NCBI GenBank assembly: GCA_023229525.1
Contig: JALNZC010000014.1
Span: 23,903 to 87,902 of the forward strand
Length of the DNA: 64,000 nt
Reading direction: 5' to 3'
Source of the DNA: Bacteroidales bacterium
GTDB lineage: Bacteria; Bacteroidota; Bacteroidia; Bacteroidales; FEN-979
Every line of letters starts with the position of its first letter. The stretch's first letter is position 1. This document shows positions 50,855 to 59,611 of the stretch, piece after piece. The position numbers and the translations under genes are program-made. The notes beneath the pieces are model-generated. The model was not told the origin of the DNA. It searched no databases and saw only the letters and a program-made list of their open reading frames with translations.

Positions 50855-51379
50855 ATGAACTACTTTTCGAAAAACAAAGTTATTGTTTGGGTATTGATTT
50901 TCCTTGTTATTCTGTTGTTCACCGCATTGATTAGCCTGATTTTATTCTATTCCGGCAAATCCGCTAATGTAAATCAATCCCTGTCGGGAAACACTGAAAA
51001 AAGATTTCAAAGAGAATTATTATTATCACCTGATCAGGAGGATAAAGTTGAAGCCATCCTTAAGGAATATAGAAATGCCACAGAACCTCTAAGCACCAAA
51101 ATCCGGAACAATCGCGTTCAGCTTCTTGATGAACTTGCGAACAGCAATCCAGATTCAAATCTCATAAATAATTACCTTGAAGCCATAAGCAACCTTCAGA
51201 AACAAATGCAGAGAGCCTCAGTTAAACAATATATGTCTTTAAAAGAAATTTGTACTCCAATTCAATGTCAGAAGCTATCATCACTCTACTTTGAATTATA
51301 CGGATGCCAGGGTCAGGGGAAAGGGATGGGTAAAGGAAAAGGAATGATGCACAGGTATCGTCGGGGTCAGGGGAATTAA
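50855..51379 (+). CDS. Spy/CpxP/CnrX-like periplasmic protein
   Basis: N-terminal membrane anchor (about residues 8-33), then a helical LTxxQ-type region: ELLLSPDQEDKVEAILKEYR, helical hairpins, and a Gly/Lys/Met/His tail (GCQGQGKGMGKGKGMMHRY). Spy-like chaperones and the CnrX metal sensor share this fold. With sigma and anti-sigma genes upstream the set resembles CnrYXH-type metal signalling. Met 50855 starts 11 bases after the anti-sigma stop; an upstream in-frame Met would overlap that gene. Confidence 0.72.
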   Translation: MNYFSKNKVIVWVLIFLVILLFTALISLILFYSGKSANVNQSLSGNTEKRFQRELLLSPDQEDKVEAILKEYRNATEPLSTKIRNNRVQLLDELANSNPDSNLINNYLEAISNLQKQMQRASVKQYMSLKEICTPIQCQKLSSLYFELYGCQGQGKGMGKGKGMMHRYRRGQGN

Positions 51380-51458
51380 TAGGTTAGAACTGAAGTTCTC
51401 CATCTAATAAAAGACAAAAGATAATTCTCCGATAGGTGTTGAGGTAACAGGTTATTGA

Positions 51459-51932
51459 TCAGGAAATTCGTGTATCAGAGGAATCAATATCATCCGTGTC
51501 TTTACTTTCATTGTCAAGTTGCAGCATTTCTTCGTCACTCACCGGGATCTTCAAAAGATGTTTTGGAAGAAAAACGAAATTGGCGATGATGGTCGGAATT
51601 ACTGCGCTTCCGATGACTACGGTCACTAAATAGGAATATTGATCCTTGGTGACTATTCCATGGGTCAGTCCGTATAAGGCGGAAATCGTACCGAATGTCA
51701 AACCTATTGACATCAACAACGTATAGTACCATCGCTCTTTACGGTCACTCCTGAACCTGCTGATGACGGGAAAAAGTCCAAATATTTTTGATAGAACCTT
51801 GGAACTGAAAAGAACCAGTATCAACAGCGGAGCAGCGATAATAGCCGGTACCGAGACCAATGCTCCTGCCCGGAGAAAATAAAAGGGGGTTAAAAACCCA
51901 ATGGTGAGCGTGCGGAAACGCCGGATAAGAAG
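51459..51932 (-). pseudogene. C-terminal fragment of a cation/proton antiporter (Kef/CPA2 type)
   Basis: The frame is open from an in-frame TAA at about 51933 down to 51459 and reads TLTIGFLTPFYFLRAGALVS, then VPAIIAAPLLILVLFSSKVL and several membrane helices, ending in an acidic tail (DNESKDTDDIDSSDTRIS). This is the C-terminal third of a Kef-type Na+/H+ antiporter. The N-terminal helices are absent, and the sequence upstream of 51933 does not continue the family. A shorter product could start at 51860, but it is probably a remnant. Confidence 0.7.
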
Positions 51933-52120
51933 TTATGAAGATCATCACAATAAGATCCGAAGCGTTCTTTCCCGCCTTCTGATTTGACAAGTGATGTTTT
52001 CCTGGGCATGAATGACTGACTTGGTTACACAGGAGTCATCAGTCATTCGGGACGGTTCAGGGCAGACTCCATTGCCATGGCTGCAAAGATAAAACTTTTT
52101 TGAAAGGAAAAATCTGATGC

Positions 52121-53167
52121 TCACGCTGTTTTCAGGAAATATTTTGTCTTGAACCTCAGCGCTACATTCACAAGACCGATGAGTACAGGAACTTCTACAA
52201 GCGGTCCGATCACGGCTGCAAACGCTTCTCCTGAATTGATCCCAAATACCGCAATGGCAACGGCAATAGCCAATTCAAAATTGTTACTTGCCGCAGTGAA
52301 CGATAAAGTAGCCGATTGTTCATAGGTAGCCCCTACCCTTTTGCTCATATAAAATGAGAGCAGGAACATAATCACGAAATAGATACTCAGGGGTATTGCA
52401 ATCCTGATTACATCCAAGGGAATCTTCACGATATATTCACCTTTAAGGGAGAACATCACGAGAATGGTAAACAGTAAAGCAACCAGGGTAAGCGGACTGA
52501 TCTTGGGAACAAACTTCGTATGATACCATTCCTTGCTCTTTATCCTGATCAGGATGAACCGGGTAAGAAATCCGGCAATAAAAGGAATCCCAAGATAAAT
52601 AAATACACTTTCGGCAATCTGTTTTATCGTTATTGCAGCTACCGCACTGTTAGTAGGAAGTCCGAACCAGGCCGGGAAAACTGCAATAAACAACCATGCG
52701 TAAACAGAAAAGAGAAGCACCTGGAAGATGGAGTTAAAGGCTACCAAACCTGCACAATATTCGGTGTCGCCTTTGGCCAGCTCGTTCCAGACGATCACCA
52801 TGGCAATGCAGCGGGCCAGCCCGATCAGGATCAACCCATACATGTAATCGATGTTGAATTGAAGGAAGATGATGGCCAACAAGAACATCAAAACAGGACC
52901 GATCAACCAGTTCTGCACCAGCGATAATCCCAGGATTTTGGTGTTTTTAAAAACATCGCCCAGCTCTTCATATTTGACTTTTGCCAGCGGGGGATACATC
53001 ATCACAATAAGTCCGATGGCAATGGGAATATTCGTGGTTCCTGACGACATTGCATTCCAGAAACCGGCAATACCAGGGAAAATCCATCCCCAGAAAACAC
53101 CAACCGCCATTGCTAAAAAGATCCAGAGTGTTAAGTAACGGTCAAGGAACTTTAGTCTTGTTTTCAT
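52121..53167 (-). CDS. acr3: Arsenite efflux permease Acr3
   Basis: A ten-helix As(OH)3/H+ antiporter of the Acr3 family, 348 residues. Family features are LWIFLAMAVGVFWGWIFP, LVQNWLIGPVLMFLL, GLARCIAMVIVWNELAKGD with the essential conserved Cys, and the FTAASNNFELAIAVAIAVFG motif near the end. It is last in the arsR operon, after arsC and a four-helix-bundle gene with its arrays. Confidence 0.95.
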   Translation of the reverse strand: MKTRLKFLDRYLTLWIFLAMAVGVFWGWIFPGIAGFWNAMSSGTTNIPIAIGLIVMMYPPLAKVKYEELGDVFKNTKILGLSLVQNWLIGPVLMFLLAIIFLQFNIDYMYGLILIGLARCIAMVIVWNELAKGDTEYCAGLVAFNSIFQVLLFSVYAWLFIAVFPAWFGLPTNSAVAAITIKQIAESVFIYLGIPFIAGFLTRFILIRIKSKEWYHTKFVPKISPLTLVALLFTILVMFSLKGEYIVKIPLDVIRIAIPLSIYFVIMFLLSFYMSKRVGATYEQSATLSFTAASNNFELAIAVAIAVFGINSGEAFAAVIGPLVEVPVLIGLVNVALRFKTKYFLKTA

Positions 53168-53173
53168 ACCTAT

Positions 53174-53816
53174 TTATTTGAAAATTTGAAAATGTAACGA
53201 TTTGAAGATTTGAAAATGTAACAATTTGAAGATTTGAAAATGAATTAAACGATTTGAAAATGAATTATTTTGATTTTGAGGTAACAATAATTTTGGCGAT
53301 GACTTTGATTATTGCTTGGAGTTTTTCCTTTATGTTTTTATTAAATGGATAATTCTTTGACATTTCACATAAGGTAAGCCAGTATTCAGTTTCGTCCGCT
53401 TCTTTGGCAGCAATTTTCATTTTATGTATAAAATCCACTTTACTCTCAGCATTTTGAGCCTCCCTGATATTCGCGCCAATTGACGTCCCAGATTTCAAAA
53501 TCTGCCGGGCAATGACAAATTTCTTATGTTCTTCAAGAATTTCAGAGTAGGCGATAATATCCAGCGCAAACTCAAGTGAAAGTTTCACAATCAAATTTTC
53601 CTTGTCATTCCTCATAATCCTTACATTTTCAAATTCTTCATTTTCAAATTTTCAAATTGTTACATTTTCAAATCTTCAAATTGTTACATTTTCAAATTGT
53701 TTCATTTTCAAATCTTCAAATTGTTACATTTTCAAATTTTCAAATTGTTTCATTTTCAAATCTTCAAATTGTTACATTTTCAAATCATCAAATTGTTACA
53801 TTTTCAAATCATCAAC
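53174..53816. repeat. Inverted tandem arrays bracketing a four-helix-bundle gene (element 2)
   Basis: Left arm 53174-53264: repeats of TTTGAAAAT/TTTGAAGAT/GTAACAA. Right arm 53621-53816: repeats of TTTTCAAAT/CTTCAAATT/GTTACA, the reverse complement and about twice as long. The gene at 53265-53615 lies between. As in element 1, the 5' arm is GA-rich and the 3' arm CT-rich when read with the gene. Confidence 0.85.
53265..53615 (-). CDS. Four-helix-bundle protein (23S rRNA intervening-sequence family)
   Basis: A 116-residue relative of the protein at 25788-26162: IVKLSLEFALDIIAYSEIL, ILKSGTSIGANIREAQNAES, KVDFIHKMKIAAKEADETEY and WLTLCEM match the family helices. The two are alike in layout but not close copies (roughly a third of positions shared by eye). 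The stop codon abuts the left arm and the start lies six bases from the right arm. It is inserted between arsC and acr3, within an operon. Confidence 0.87.
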   Translation of the reverse strand: MRNDKENLIVKLSLEFALDIIAYSEILEEHKKFVIARQILKSGTSIGANIREAQNAESKVDFIHKMKIAAKEADETEYWLTLCEMSKNYPFNKNIKEKLQAIIKVIAKIIVTSKSK

Positions 53817-53880
53817 TGGTTGATCCTTGAATTCGTCTTTATCTTCCATCCCTAAAGTTATAATTTCACCATTTCACCAT

Positions 53881-54300
53881 CTAGTCTTTGATCCTGTCAT
53901 TATAAAAAGTCAGAAAACCCTCTTTGATCTCATCGCGAACCCGGCGGTAAACAACCATAATCTCTTCTCTGGTTCCGACTGCATTTGCGGGATCATCAAA
54001 TCCGATATGTACCCGGTTTTTAACTTTCCCGGTAAAGAAAGGACAAGCTTCATTTGCGTCACCACAAACGGTAATCACATAATCAAATGAATCTGAAAGA
54101 AAACGATCGACACTTTTTGGCTTATTCCCGGAAATATCTATTCCAACCTCTTTCATCGCTGCCACGGCGTTGGGATTGGCATTTGGTGCAGGGTGGGTCC
54201 CTGCGGAAAATACTTCAAGTCGTGAATCAAAGGATCTCAGAAACCCTTCCGCCATCTGGCTCCGGCAAGAGTTTCCCGTACAAAGGATCAATATCCTCAT
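53881..54300 (-). CDS. arsC: Arsenate reductase ArsC, thioredoxin-coupled type
   Basis: Low-molecular-weight phosphatase-type arsenate reductase, 139 residues. The CX5R loop CTGNSCR is at Cys7-Arg13. Cys79 and Cys86 (CGDANEAC) provide the relay with the same spacing as Cys10/82/89 of the Bacillus enzyme. It converts As(V) to As(III) for Acr3. Tandem arrays flank it on both sides. Confidence 0.94.
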   Translation of the reverse strand: MRILILCTGNSCRSQMAEGFLRSFDSRLEVFSAGTHPAPNANPNAVAAMKEVGIDISGNKPKSVDRFLSDSFDYVITVCGDANEACPFFTGKVKNRVHIGFDDPANAVGTREEIMVVYRRVRDEIKEGFLTFYNDRIKD

Positions 54301-54305
54301 AATTT

Positions 54306-54384
54306 TTAAATCTTCAAATCAATATAGTTCATTTTCAAATCTTCAAATTTTCAAATCATTTTAATTCATCTTCAAATTTTCAAA
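54306..54384. repeat. Tandem array (CTTCAAAT/TTTCAAAT) between arsC and arsR
   Basis: About seven imperfect octamers of the same word family as the arms of element 2; CT-rich on the plus strand. Confidence 0.75.
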
Positions 54385-54714
54385 TCAGCATTTCAGGAAA
54401 TCAACATCAATTTCACGGAAGAAAGTTGTTATTATCTTTTTTACTTCCTTAATTTTTTGTGGATTCAGACAGTAATTTACCTTGACCCCGTCGACAGTTC
54501 CCTGGATCAATCCGGCATTTTTCAGCTCCTTCAAATGCTGATTGACGGTGGTCCGGCTCAAAGGCAATTCATCGGAAATATCTCCGGTCATGCAAACCTT
54601 CGTTTCGGCGAGGTAATGTAATATAGCCAGCCGGGCAGGATGTGCAAGGGCTTTAAATAAGACCGCTGTCGAATTCAGTTTGGGATCAAACAGATCTGTT
54701 TTTGCGTAGGCCAT
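54385..54714 (-). CDS. arsR: ArsR-family transcriptional repressor
   Basis: A 109-residue winged-helix repressor: LFKALAHPARLAILHYL, recognition region LSRTTVNQHLKELKNAGL and the wing GTVDGVKVNYCLN. The classic ELCVCDL arsenite site is replaced by KVCMTGDI with a single Cys41. Cys82 and the C-terminal Cys109 are other candidate ligands, so the As(III) site differs from the E. coli type. It probably binds the palindrome found at 57512 and 62919. Confidence 0.9.
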   Translation of the reverse strand: MAYAKTDLFDPKLNSTAVLFKALAHPARLAILHYLAETKVCMTGDISDELPLSRTTVNQHLKELKNAGLIQGTVDGVKVNYCLNPQKIKEVKKIITTFFREIDVDFLKC

Positions 54715-54716
54715 TT

Positions 54717-54791
54717 TGATTTACGATTTACGATTTACGATTTTGCATTTAGCATCTTGAATTTTGCATCCTGCATCTTGCATCTTGAATC
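54717..54791. repeat. Mixed heptamer arrays (GATTTAC, then GCATCTT)
   Basis: Three GATTTAC units followed by about six GCATCTTGA/GCATCCT units, filling the space between arsR and the ABC ATPase gene. Confidence 0.75.
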
Positions 54792-54797
54792 TTTTTA

Positions 54798-55469
54798 TTA
54801 CGACCCGATGATCTTTCCTTCATTCAGGTGCAGCTTCATTGTTCCATAACCTGCAGCAACCGGGCTATGGGTAACCATCATGATGGTGATTTTATTCTCC
54901 TGGTTAATTTTTTTCAGGAATTCCAGAATTTCCAATGATAACGTTGGGTCGAGATTACCTGTTGGTTCATCGGCCATAATGATCTGCGGCCGGTGTATGA
55001 TCGAACGGGCAATAGCCACACGCTGTTGTTGACCTGCAGATAATTCCCGCGGTAAATGGTCCATCCTGTCGGATAAACCAATATAATCTAGAATTTCTGA
55101 TGCACGTTTTACCTGCTCTTTGTGCAATATCTTTTCCAGAGCCAATGGTATCATCACATTCTGGATTGTCGTTAAATATGGAATCAAAGCAAAACTTTGC
55201 AGTATATAACCGACCGATTTTTTGCGAATATCCGTCAATTTCCGGTCACTGATGTTGTCAATCCTTTTTCCATCAAAAATAATATTACCTGAGGTAAGTC
55301 TGATTAATCCAAAGAGGGCAAGCAACAGGGTGCTCTTCCCTGATCCCGAGGGGCCTGTTACAGTTACAAAATCCCCTTTTTGCACCGTAAATGAAACTTG
55401 ATCGAGTGCATTGATCACTCCGCCATTATGCCGGTATTGTTTTAGAATTTTTTTTCCTTGTAAAATCAT
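54798..55469 (-). CDS. ABC transporter ATPase, MacB/LolD type
   Basis: A 223-residue ATPase: Walker A GPSGSGKST, Q-loop ILQSFALIPYLTT, signature LSAGQQQRVAIARS, Walker B IIMADEPTGNLD and the H-loop VTHSP. The type pairs with FtsX-like permeases, here the gene upstream (three bases apart). Placed in the ars operon, so it may serve metalloid or thiol-conjugate stress. See the permease. Confidence 0.9.
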   Translation of the reverse strand: MILQGKKILKQYRHNGGVINALDQVSFTVQKGDFVTVTGPSGSGKSTLLLALFGLIRLTSGNIIFDGKRIDNISDRKLTDIRKKSVGYILQSFALIPYLTTIQNVMIPLALEKILHKEQVKRASEILDYIGLSDRMDHLPRELSAGQQQRVAIARSIIHRPQIIMADEPTGNLDPTLSLEILEFLKKINQENKITIMMVTHSPVAAGYGTMKLHLNEGKIIGS

Positions 55470-55472
55470 ACG

Positions 55473-56693
55473 TTAATCCTCCTGAAGGTTGGAATGAGGG
55501 TCAAATTTGGCAGCCAGGTATGTGGGGATCAATGAACCGGACAGGGATATGGCAACCGATAAAAGAACAGACCAAACGAGATATATATAAACCGGTTTTA
55601 CTGCAATACCCGCCAGAAAGGGTCCTAGAATGACTCCAGCTAACGTACCTAAAAGAAATCCGAGGATACCTCCAGCGATGCCAAGGATAAGGGCCTTTAA
55701 AAGGAACATTTTATAAATGGTTGATCGCTCCGCCCCCATCATTCTGAGTATCCCGATCTCCCGTTTTCGCTCATTTACATTGGCCCAGATGTAATTGCCG
55801 ATTGAAATTCCTCCAACGAAAAAGATGATAATCAGCATAACCAGGGTAACCTTTTTCATCAACTGATTGGTCTCGATCTGGGTCGAAACGATCTGGCCAA
55901 TGGTTGTTACCCGTGTGTCGGGAAGGATATTACGCAATTGCCCGAGCAGTCCCTCTGAGATGGCATTGCAACACCCCATGATCTCAATGGCGGAAACCTG
56001 ATTTTCAATCTTTAAAAGTTTCTGGACATCACGCAGGTTGGCAAAAATCCGGTCATCATCAACAGTTCCGGTTTCAGGAAGTATTTTCACCACTTTGAAT
56101 TCTTTTCCCATAATATTGATCTGGCTATTAGAGGAGAGTTTTAATCTTTTGGCAACCTGGGATCCGGCAAAACAATCCTCACTATAGAGGGTATCAATGG
56201 CTTTTCGCTGCAGTCTTTTATCTTCCATCCCATGTGATTGATTTGCAGATGTGGAAGAGGCACAGGCTGTTTTCAGCTCAGTGCCCAACAATCCGGAGGA
56301 TTGCCATAATGGTTTGGAAGCGATTTCGCTTTTAGGAAGGATTCCGGTCAGCACTACTGATTGATCCCCAACCTTGATCCTGCGGGTAAGTTTTGGAGAC
56401 ATATTGTCGACACCTGCAATAGTGGAAGTAAGGATACGTTCCACATAATCCATCGGTAAAGTAGGTGCGTCAATATCCGAAGTATAATAATCATCAATAC
56501 TGGCTGCCTGAGGCAAAACAAGGATGTTGGCCCCAAGGTTGTCCAGATTCCGGGCAACATTTTGTTCGGAGACAATGGAAACACTTTGAATTGCTACAAT
56601 TACTGCAATCCCCAGCGTGACTGCCAATAACCCGGTAATCAGCTGGGATTTTCGTTTCCACAATTCTATCAGGACAAGTTTTGAAATAGTCAT
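55473..56693 (-). CDS. ABC transporter permease, FtsX/MacB type
   Basis: A 406-residue permease with one N-terminal helix, a periplasmic MacB-like core (about 45-280) and three C-terminal helices (FtsX domain, about 285-406). The periplasmic core has cysteines, including a vicinal pair in AIEIMGCCNAISEGL and others in TACASSTSAN and SEDCFAGSQ, which is unusual and could bind arsenite. Follows the exported Cys-tailed protein by 26 bases. MacB-type machines push substrates outward rather than import them. Confidence 0.85.
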   Translation of the reverse strand: MTISKLVLIELWKRKSQLITGLLAVTLGIAVIVAIQSVSIVSEQNVARNLDNLGANILVLPQAASIDDYYTSDIDAPTLPMDYVERILTSTIAGVDNMSPKLTRRIKVGDQSVVLTGILPKSEIASKPLWQSSGLLGTELKTACASSTSANQSHGMEDKRLQRKAIDTLYSEDCFAGSQVAKRLKLSSNSQINIMGKEFKVVKILPETGTVDDDRIFANLRDVQKLLKIENQVSAIEIMGCCNAISEGLLGQLRNILPDTRVTTIGQIVSTQIETNQLMKKVTLVMLIIIFFVGGISIGNYIWANVNERKREIGILRMMGAERSTIYKMFLLKALILGIAGGILGFLLGTLAGVILGPFLAGIAVKPVYIYLVWSVLLSVAISLSGSLIPTYLAAKFDPHSNLQED

Positions 56694-56719
56694 GGTATGA
56701 GTATCAGTGTTAAAAAGGC

Positions 56720-57463
56720 TTATTTACATCCCCCTGCCGGAGCCCCACTTGGACAGCAACTTTTGGCGGGCGCCTTTTTTGCAGAGCTAACAAGGGTATT
56801 CACATCTGTAATACCGTTATGGGTTCCAACGACCTGACCGGACTTGTTGATCACGTATGTAACAGGCTCTTTGGTATTTAAATCGCATTTAAGACTTTGC
56901 AGAAATCTGGCTTCTTTCTTATCATCCATATCAACCTTTACCGTCACGCTATTGTTGTCCATTTTACTGCACGCTATGGCGCAATTATCCATAATGTTTT
57001 TCTGATTTATCATCGATTCCTTATAGGCTACAACATAAACTGATTTTCCATCTGAAATTGCTTTCAGAACCTCTGATGTCTTTGCTGATGGTATCAATTC
57101 AACCAGTTTTGCAGCAGTTGCATCCTTTAAAAGAAGTCCACCCGCAACGGTGCTGTTTTTGTCCAGAACAAGGATCAATGGCAAGGGAGCGCCTGCCAAC
57201 CGGTACTTTGTAATAAGAGAATTGTTTGCTGCATCCGTTGTGTTCATTTTGATCACAACAGAAGATCCTTTCAAGTTTTTCTTTGCTTCATCTGCAATGG
57301 CAACCGCTTTGTCGTATTCGGCGTCATTGCTTTTGTATGCGACAAGAAAGACCGGTTTGCAAGACTTACCGGCTTTTTCAATTTCGGTTGCGACCTGTCC
57401 ATAAACATGGATCATTCCTGTACCACAAAGCAACAGGATCAGCATCATTTGAATCTTTTTCAT
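56720..57463 (-). CDS. Exported protein with tandem thioredoxin-like halves and Cys-rich tail
   Basis: A 247-residue protein: signal peptide to about residue 23 (CGTGMIHVYG), then two similar halves of thioredoxin-like secondary structure (KPVFLVAYKSNDAEY and KSVYVVAYKESMINQ), followed by a Cys tail SCCPSGAPAGGCK. The tail could bind As(III) or mercury. It is first in the operon, directly downstream of the ArsR-type operator. I do not recognise a named family. Confidence 0.65.
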   Translation of the reverse strand: MKKIQMMLILLLCGTGMIHVYGQVATEIEKAGKSCKPVFLVAYKSNDAEYDKAVAIADEAKKNLKGSSVVIKMNTTDAANNSLITKYRLAGAPLPLILVLDKNSTVAGGLLLKDATAAKLVELIPSAKTSEVLKAISDGKSVYVVAYKESMINQKNIMDNCAIACSKMDNNSVTVKVDMDDKKEARFLQSLKCDLNTKEPVTYVINKSGQVVGTHNGITDVNTLVSSAKKAPAKSCCPSGAPAGGCK

Positions 57464-57488
57464 TACTTTTTATGATTTGGGGTTGGCG

Positions 57489-57529
57489 CAAATATACGTT
57501 ATATTTTATATTAACGTAATAATACGTTA
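57489..57529 (-). promoter_or_regulatory. ars operator/promoter A (first operon)
   Basis: -7 box TATATTTG at 57489-57496 on the minus strand. The 18-bp palindrome TAACGTAATAATACGTTA is at 57512-57529, 15 bases upstream, covering the -33 region. A further ACGTTA half-site overlaps the -7 area. The arrangement repeats exactly at 62896-62936. Confidence 0.8.
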
Positions 57530-57544
57530 TCATTTATAACAAAT

Positions 57545-59257
57545 CTACTTATTCCATCTGATGAGGGCTGCATGGTTGTTTGATAACTCTTTGACTTTTT
57601 CAATCCATATTAATTCATGCATTGCCTTCTCCCTTAACATTGGATTCCTCGTTTCAATCATTGAAAAACAGGCGTTCACTACCCACCATTTGTTATGAAT
57701 ACCTGCGCGTTGCAGATCTTTCTGCAGTCTTTCAGCTTCGAAAACCGGGGTTGCTTCAGGAAGGGTTACTATAACGACCTCTGTTTCCTGCGGATTACGT
57801 AATCTGGGTAACAAATTTCGAACGGCTTCAGAACTGTCACCCTGGGTTCGTTGTACTTCCCTATGATAACTTTCCGTTGCATCTAATAACAAAAGTGTAT
57901 GCCCGGTTGGAGCAGTATCGATAACGACGGTTTCTTGGTCCGCTTTTTCAACAATTTGAGCAAAAGCTTTAAATACCGCAATCTCCTGGGTACAAGGCGA
58001 ACGCAGATCTTCTTCGATATATTCCATATCAAAGGCAGAGATTGTTCCTACAACTTTCGCCCGGACCTCATTTTTATATTGTTCCAATACTTTCGCCTCA
58101 TTTATTCTGCTTAAGCTGATCCCTGACCCGGTAGCAACATCGTAATCCAGATGATTCGCAGGATCAGTGGTCGTCAAATGAACCTTTGCGCCTCTTTTTG
58201 CTAATCCTATTGCAATTGTGGCAGCTAAAGTCGTTTTTCCCACTCCCCCTTTCCCCATCACAAATACAACCCTTTTTCCCGACCGGTAAAGATCATCAAT
58301 GAGATCTTCTTTTGTCAACTCCTGATTCAGGGGTTTATATTCCGTATTAGCATGTACAAGTACATCCTCGTGCAACATCCTTCTGATATCATCGATATTT
58401 GAAAGATTATATGACCGCAATGGGATTGTAAACGCAGGATATTTTGTCAGAGAATCCGGGATATGCAATAAAACCTCTTTTTGCTGATTAAATAATTGAA
58501 CTGAAACATCGTCCTGTTGATCAACATCCTGGAGTATCGCATTGATGACAAGGATTTGGTTTTTGATCCCCAGCGCCTGTAATTCAGAAGATGAACGTGC
58601 AGCCTCCAGGAGCGGAGATACTTCGGGACGGCTAACCAATATCAAATTTGTTTCTTTCTCATCTGCCAAGGTCAGGACCGCTTGCTTATAGATTTCTTTT
58701 CTTTGTTCAAGACCTGATAGTTGGCCTAAACAGGATGCACCATGTGTGCTTTCACTGATAAAAGTACTCCAGGCCGATGGCAATTGCAGCATTCTTAATG
58801 CATGACCGGTCGGAGCAGTATCGAAGATAATGTGGTCGTACTGTTTATATTTTTCCGGGTCAGTGATAAAGTCAGAAAACTCATTGAATGCTGCGATCTC
58901 GACTGTACATGAGCCGGATAATTGCTCCTCCATGTTTTGAATGACGCTTACGGGCAGTTTCCCACGGAATGGACCTACAACGCTTTCTTTATAGACACCG
59001 GCAGCCTCTTCCGGATCAAGATTGACCACAGTCAATCCTTGAACTTCCGGGATTTGTACACAATTGCCATTTAATGATTGATTGAATATATCTTGCAGGT
59101 TTGATGCCGGATCTGTGCTTATAAGCAGGATTTTTTTTCCGGCATCTGCCAGACCAATTGCCGTAGCACAGGCAAGCGATGTCTTACCCACTCCGCCTTT
59201 TCCAGTGAAGAACAGGTATTTTGTTAAAACTATTTCAGAAATATTGAAGGCTTTCAT
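57545..59257 (-). CDS. arsA: Arsenite-transporting ATPase ArsA
   Basis: Two-half ATPase that drives arsenite efflux with an ArsB or Acr3 permease. Both halves have P-loops (FTGKGGVGKTS, VMGKGGVGKTT) and DTAPTGH switch motifs. Cysteines in SGSCTVEIAAF, GASCLGQL and SPCTQEIAVF correspond to the metalloid-binding site. The Met at 59257 (MKAFNISEIV) starts 13 bases after arsD; an earlier in-frame Met at 59371 would lie inside arsD and adds 38 foreign residues. Length 570. Confidence 0.94.
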   Translation of the reverse strand: MKAFNISEIVLTKYLFFTGKGGVGKTSLACATAIGLADAGKKILLISTDPASNLQDIFNQSLNGNCVQIPEVQGLTVVNLDPEEAAGVYKESVVGPFRGKLPVSVIQNMEEQLSGSCTVEIAAFNEFSDFITDPEKYKQYDHIIFDTAPTGHALRMLQLPSAWSTFISESTHGASCLGQLSGLEQRKEIYKQAVLTLADEKETNLILVSRPEVSPLLEAARSSSELQALGIKNQILVINAILQDVDQQDDVSVQLFNQQKEVLLHIPDSLTKYPAFTIPLRSYNLSNIDDIRRMLHEDVLVHANTEYKPLNQELTKEDLIDDLYRSGKRVVFVMGKGGVGKTTLAATIAIGLAKRGAKVHLTTTDPANHLDYDVATGSGISLSRINEAKVLEQYKNEVRAKVVGTISAFDMEYIEEDLRSPCTQEIAVFKAFAQIVEKADQETVVIDTAPTGHTLLLLDATESYHREVQRTQGDSSEAVRNLLPRLRNPQETEVVIVTLPEATPVFEAERLQKDLQRAGIHNKWWVVNACFSMIETRNPMLREKAMHELIWIEKVKELSNNHAALIRWNK

Positions 59258-59270
59258 CTTCCAACCAGAT

Positions 59271-59600
59271 TTATGATAATTGAGGAATAAAATCCAGATT
59301 AACACCTGTCCATTCACTGAGTTGTTGGTTGGTAGGATACTTACCTGCAACTTCCAGTTTGCCATCGACAAGGATTACCGGAAGAACTTCGGCTCCTTTC
59401 TCCTGTAACAAAACATTCACAACAGTATTGTCTACATAGAGCTGGGGAACATCTCTAAGGTTGTGACGTTCGATATCCACTCCGTGACGTTTGAGTGCTT
59501 CAACCGCTGCTGCGATTCTCATTAAATCAGGATTAATATTTGGTCCACATAATCCAGTCGGGCAACAAAGTGCCGGGTCAAAAATTTCTATCTTTTTCAT
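59271..59600 (-). CDS. arsD: Arsenite metallochaperone ArsD
   Basis: A 109-residue chaperone that hands As(III) to ArsA. Cys12, Cys13 and Cys18 (LCCPTGLCG) are the metalloid-binding triad known from E. coli. EIFDPALCCPTGLCG, GAEVLPVILVDG and VAGKYPTNQQLSEW follow the family. Just upstream of arsA. Confidence 0.95.
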   Translation of the reverse strand: MKKIEIFDPALCCPTGLCGPNINPDLMRIAAAVEALKRHGVDIERHNLRDVPQLYVDNTVVNVLLQEKGAEVLPVILVDGKLEVAGKYPTNQQLSEWTGVNLDFIPQLS

Positions 59601-59611
59601 ATTTAAAAAAC

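Noticed and set aside
53602..53823. A 73-residue ORF rich in Ser/Phe/Ile
   Set aside because: It is the translation of the TTTTCAAAT array (right arm of element 2); repeated FSNLQIVTFSN words reflect DNA repeats, not protein selection.
59258..59371. Longer N-terminus for ArsA
   Set aside because: Those residues come from out-of-frame arsD sequence and do not match the family.
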